The notes beneath the pieces were generated by a model. It worked only from the letters and a program-made list of their open reading frames with translations, was not told the DNA's origin and ran no database searches. Below, piece after piece: positions 40,925 to 41,667 of a DNA stretch of 41,667 bases; the first letter of the stretch is position 1; every line of letters starts with the position of its first letter. Source of the DNA: an uncultured Hyphomicrobiales bacterium (lineage in GTDB: Bacteria > Pseudomonadota > Alphaproteobacteria > Rhizobiales > Xanthobacteraceae). The stretch is from NCBI GenBank assembly GCA_903929045.1, contig CAIYTE010000033.1, positions 1-41,667 of the forward strand, given 5' to 3'. The translations under genes and the position numbers were made by a program.

Positions 40925-41667
40925 ATGAGTTATCGTGAAGTCAGCGAGATCCGCGACGGCATGCAGATCGATTGGGATATGCCGATCGAGATGGAGGACG
41001 GGCTGGTCCTGCGCTGTGACGTGTTCCGGCCGATCAAGAAATGCCGTTACCCCGTGCTGCTGAGCCACGGCCCTTACGCCAAGTGGCTGCATTTCGAAGA
41101 CGGCTACAAGACCGCGTGGAAGCGCATGGAGCTGAAGCAGCCCGACGTCATGGCGGGCTCGACCAACAAATATCAAAGCTGGGAAGTCTGCGACCCGGAG
41201 AAGTGGGTGCCGCACGGCTACGTCTGCGTGCGCGTCGATTCACGCGGCTGCGGCCGTTCGCCCGGCTATGTCGAACACTGGTCGCCACGCGAGACGAAAG
41301 ACTTCGCCAATTGCGTCGAATGGGCCGGCGTCCAGCCGTGGTCGAACGGCAAGGTGGGCCTCAGCGGCATCTCCTATTACGCCGTCAACCAGTGGCAGGT
41401 GGCGTCGCTGCAGCCCAAGCATCTCGCCGCCATCTGCGTGTGGGAAGGCTTTGCCGATTTCTATCGCGAACTCAGCCACAACGGCGGCATCTACAATACC
41501 TTCGCCCAGAACTGGTACGACATGCAGGTCAAGACCGTGCAGTACGGTCTCGGTACCAAGGGCCATCGCAGCCGCATGAACGGCGACTGGGTGTCAGGAC
41601 CCGAGACCTTGCTGCCGGAGCAGATGGGCGCCAACCGCTACGACATGGGCAAGGTGCTGTTCTCGCA
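40925..41667 (+). CDS. CocE/NonD-family hydrolase 2 (3' end outside window)
   Basis: The frame starts at ATG 40925, after GGAG, and stays open to the window's end, giving 247 residues. It is a close tandem relative of the gene before it. Shared segments include SEIRDGM-IDWDMPI, STNKYQ-WEV, PEKWVP-GYVC and QPWSNGKVGL. RVDSRGCGRSPG and GLSGISYYAVNQW carry the same hydrolase motifs, with the nucleophile Ser again at about residue 150. The catalytic His and the jelly-roll lie beyond the window. The two copies are separated by 24 bases and are probably co-transcribed. They may have divided substrates after a duplication. Confidence 0.9.
   Translation, partial: MSYREVSEIRDGMQIDWDMPIEMEDGLVLRCDVFRPIKKCRYPVLLSHGPYAKWLHFEDGYKTAWKRMELKQPDVMAGSTNKYQSWEVCDPEKWVPHGYVCVRVDSRGCGRSPGYVEHWSPRETKDFANCVEWAGVQPWSNGKVGLSGISYYAVNQWQVASLQPKHLAAICVWEGFADFYRELSHNGGIYNTFAQNWYDMQVKTVQYGLGTKGHRSRMNGDWVSGPETLLPEQMGANRYDMGKVLFS

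Overview
The window is high-GC DNA (clearly above 60% by eye) carrying dense catabolic operons: TRAP, Bug, Liv-type, ribose-type and MalFGK-type uptake systems, flavin monooxygenases and aryl-CoA genes. Five palindromic intergenic elements resemble those common in Bradyrhizobium/Rhodopseudomonas relatives. Together these suggest an alphaproteobacterium of the Hyphomicrobiales (Rhizobiales), probably near the Bradyrhizobiaceae/Xanthobacteraceae. The genus is not determined. I saw no rRNA, tRNA, CRISPR, transposase or phage gene. The left edge cuts a MaoC-like gene and the right edge cuts a CocE/NonD hydrolase.

Region 1 (1-9958) is a divergent aromatic-degradation locus. Leftward from a shared control region (3721-3885) run a short-chain dehydrogenase-like protein with a non-canonical active site, an orphan Bug-type binding protein and an FAD aromatic hydroxylase. 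Rightward run a TRAP transporter (binding protein, small and large permease), a type I extradiol dioxygenase, an FCD-type GntR regulator and an MhpA-like hydroxylase. The control region holds two copies of an ATAATCGATTAT-type palindrome and a third palindrome between them. One copy overlaps a perfect TATAAT for the leftward operon. The GntR protein is the natural candidate to bind there.

Region 2 (9966-24928) looks like CoA-dependent degradation of 2-aminobenzoate or salicylate. A leftward operon encodes a two-domain aryl-CoA monooxygenase/old-yellow-enzyme reductase, an SDR, a MarR regulator, a crotonase, an acyl-CoA dehydrogenase, an aryl-CoA ligase and a Rid-family protein. A rightward operon encodes a complete Liv-type ABC importer. 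The same AT-rich palindrome lies upstream of both operons (17848-17869 and 20114-20135), suggesting one regulon under the MarR protein. Between them sit a PhzS/salicylate-hydroxylase-like FAD monooxygenase and a cupin.

Region 3 (24931-33878) is a leftward operon: ribose-type ABC ATPase, two different permeases and a binding protein, followed by a GMC oxidoreductase, a ketopantoate-reductase-like protein, an FMN 2-hydroxyacid oxidase-like protein and a DUF1801 protein. This reads as uptake and stepwise oxidation of a polyol- or sugar-like compound. The ATPase start overlaps the stop of a 22-codon leader ORF that has the good ribosome site.

Region 4 (34626-41667) runs rightward: a Tat-exported family 1 binding protein, MalF- and MalG-type permeases, a UgpC/MalK-type ATPase and two tandem CocE/NonD hydrolases. 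The 747-base gap between regions 3 and 4 has no convincing gene but carries four copies of a CAACACGCT-type motif.
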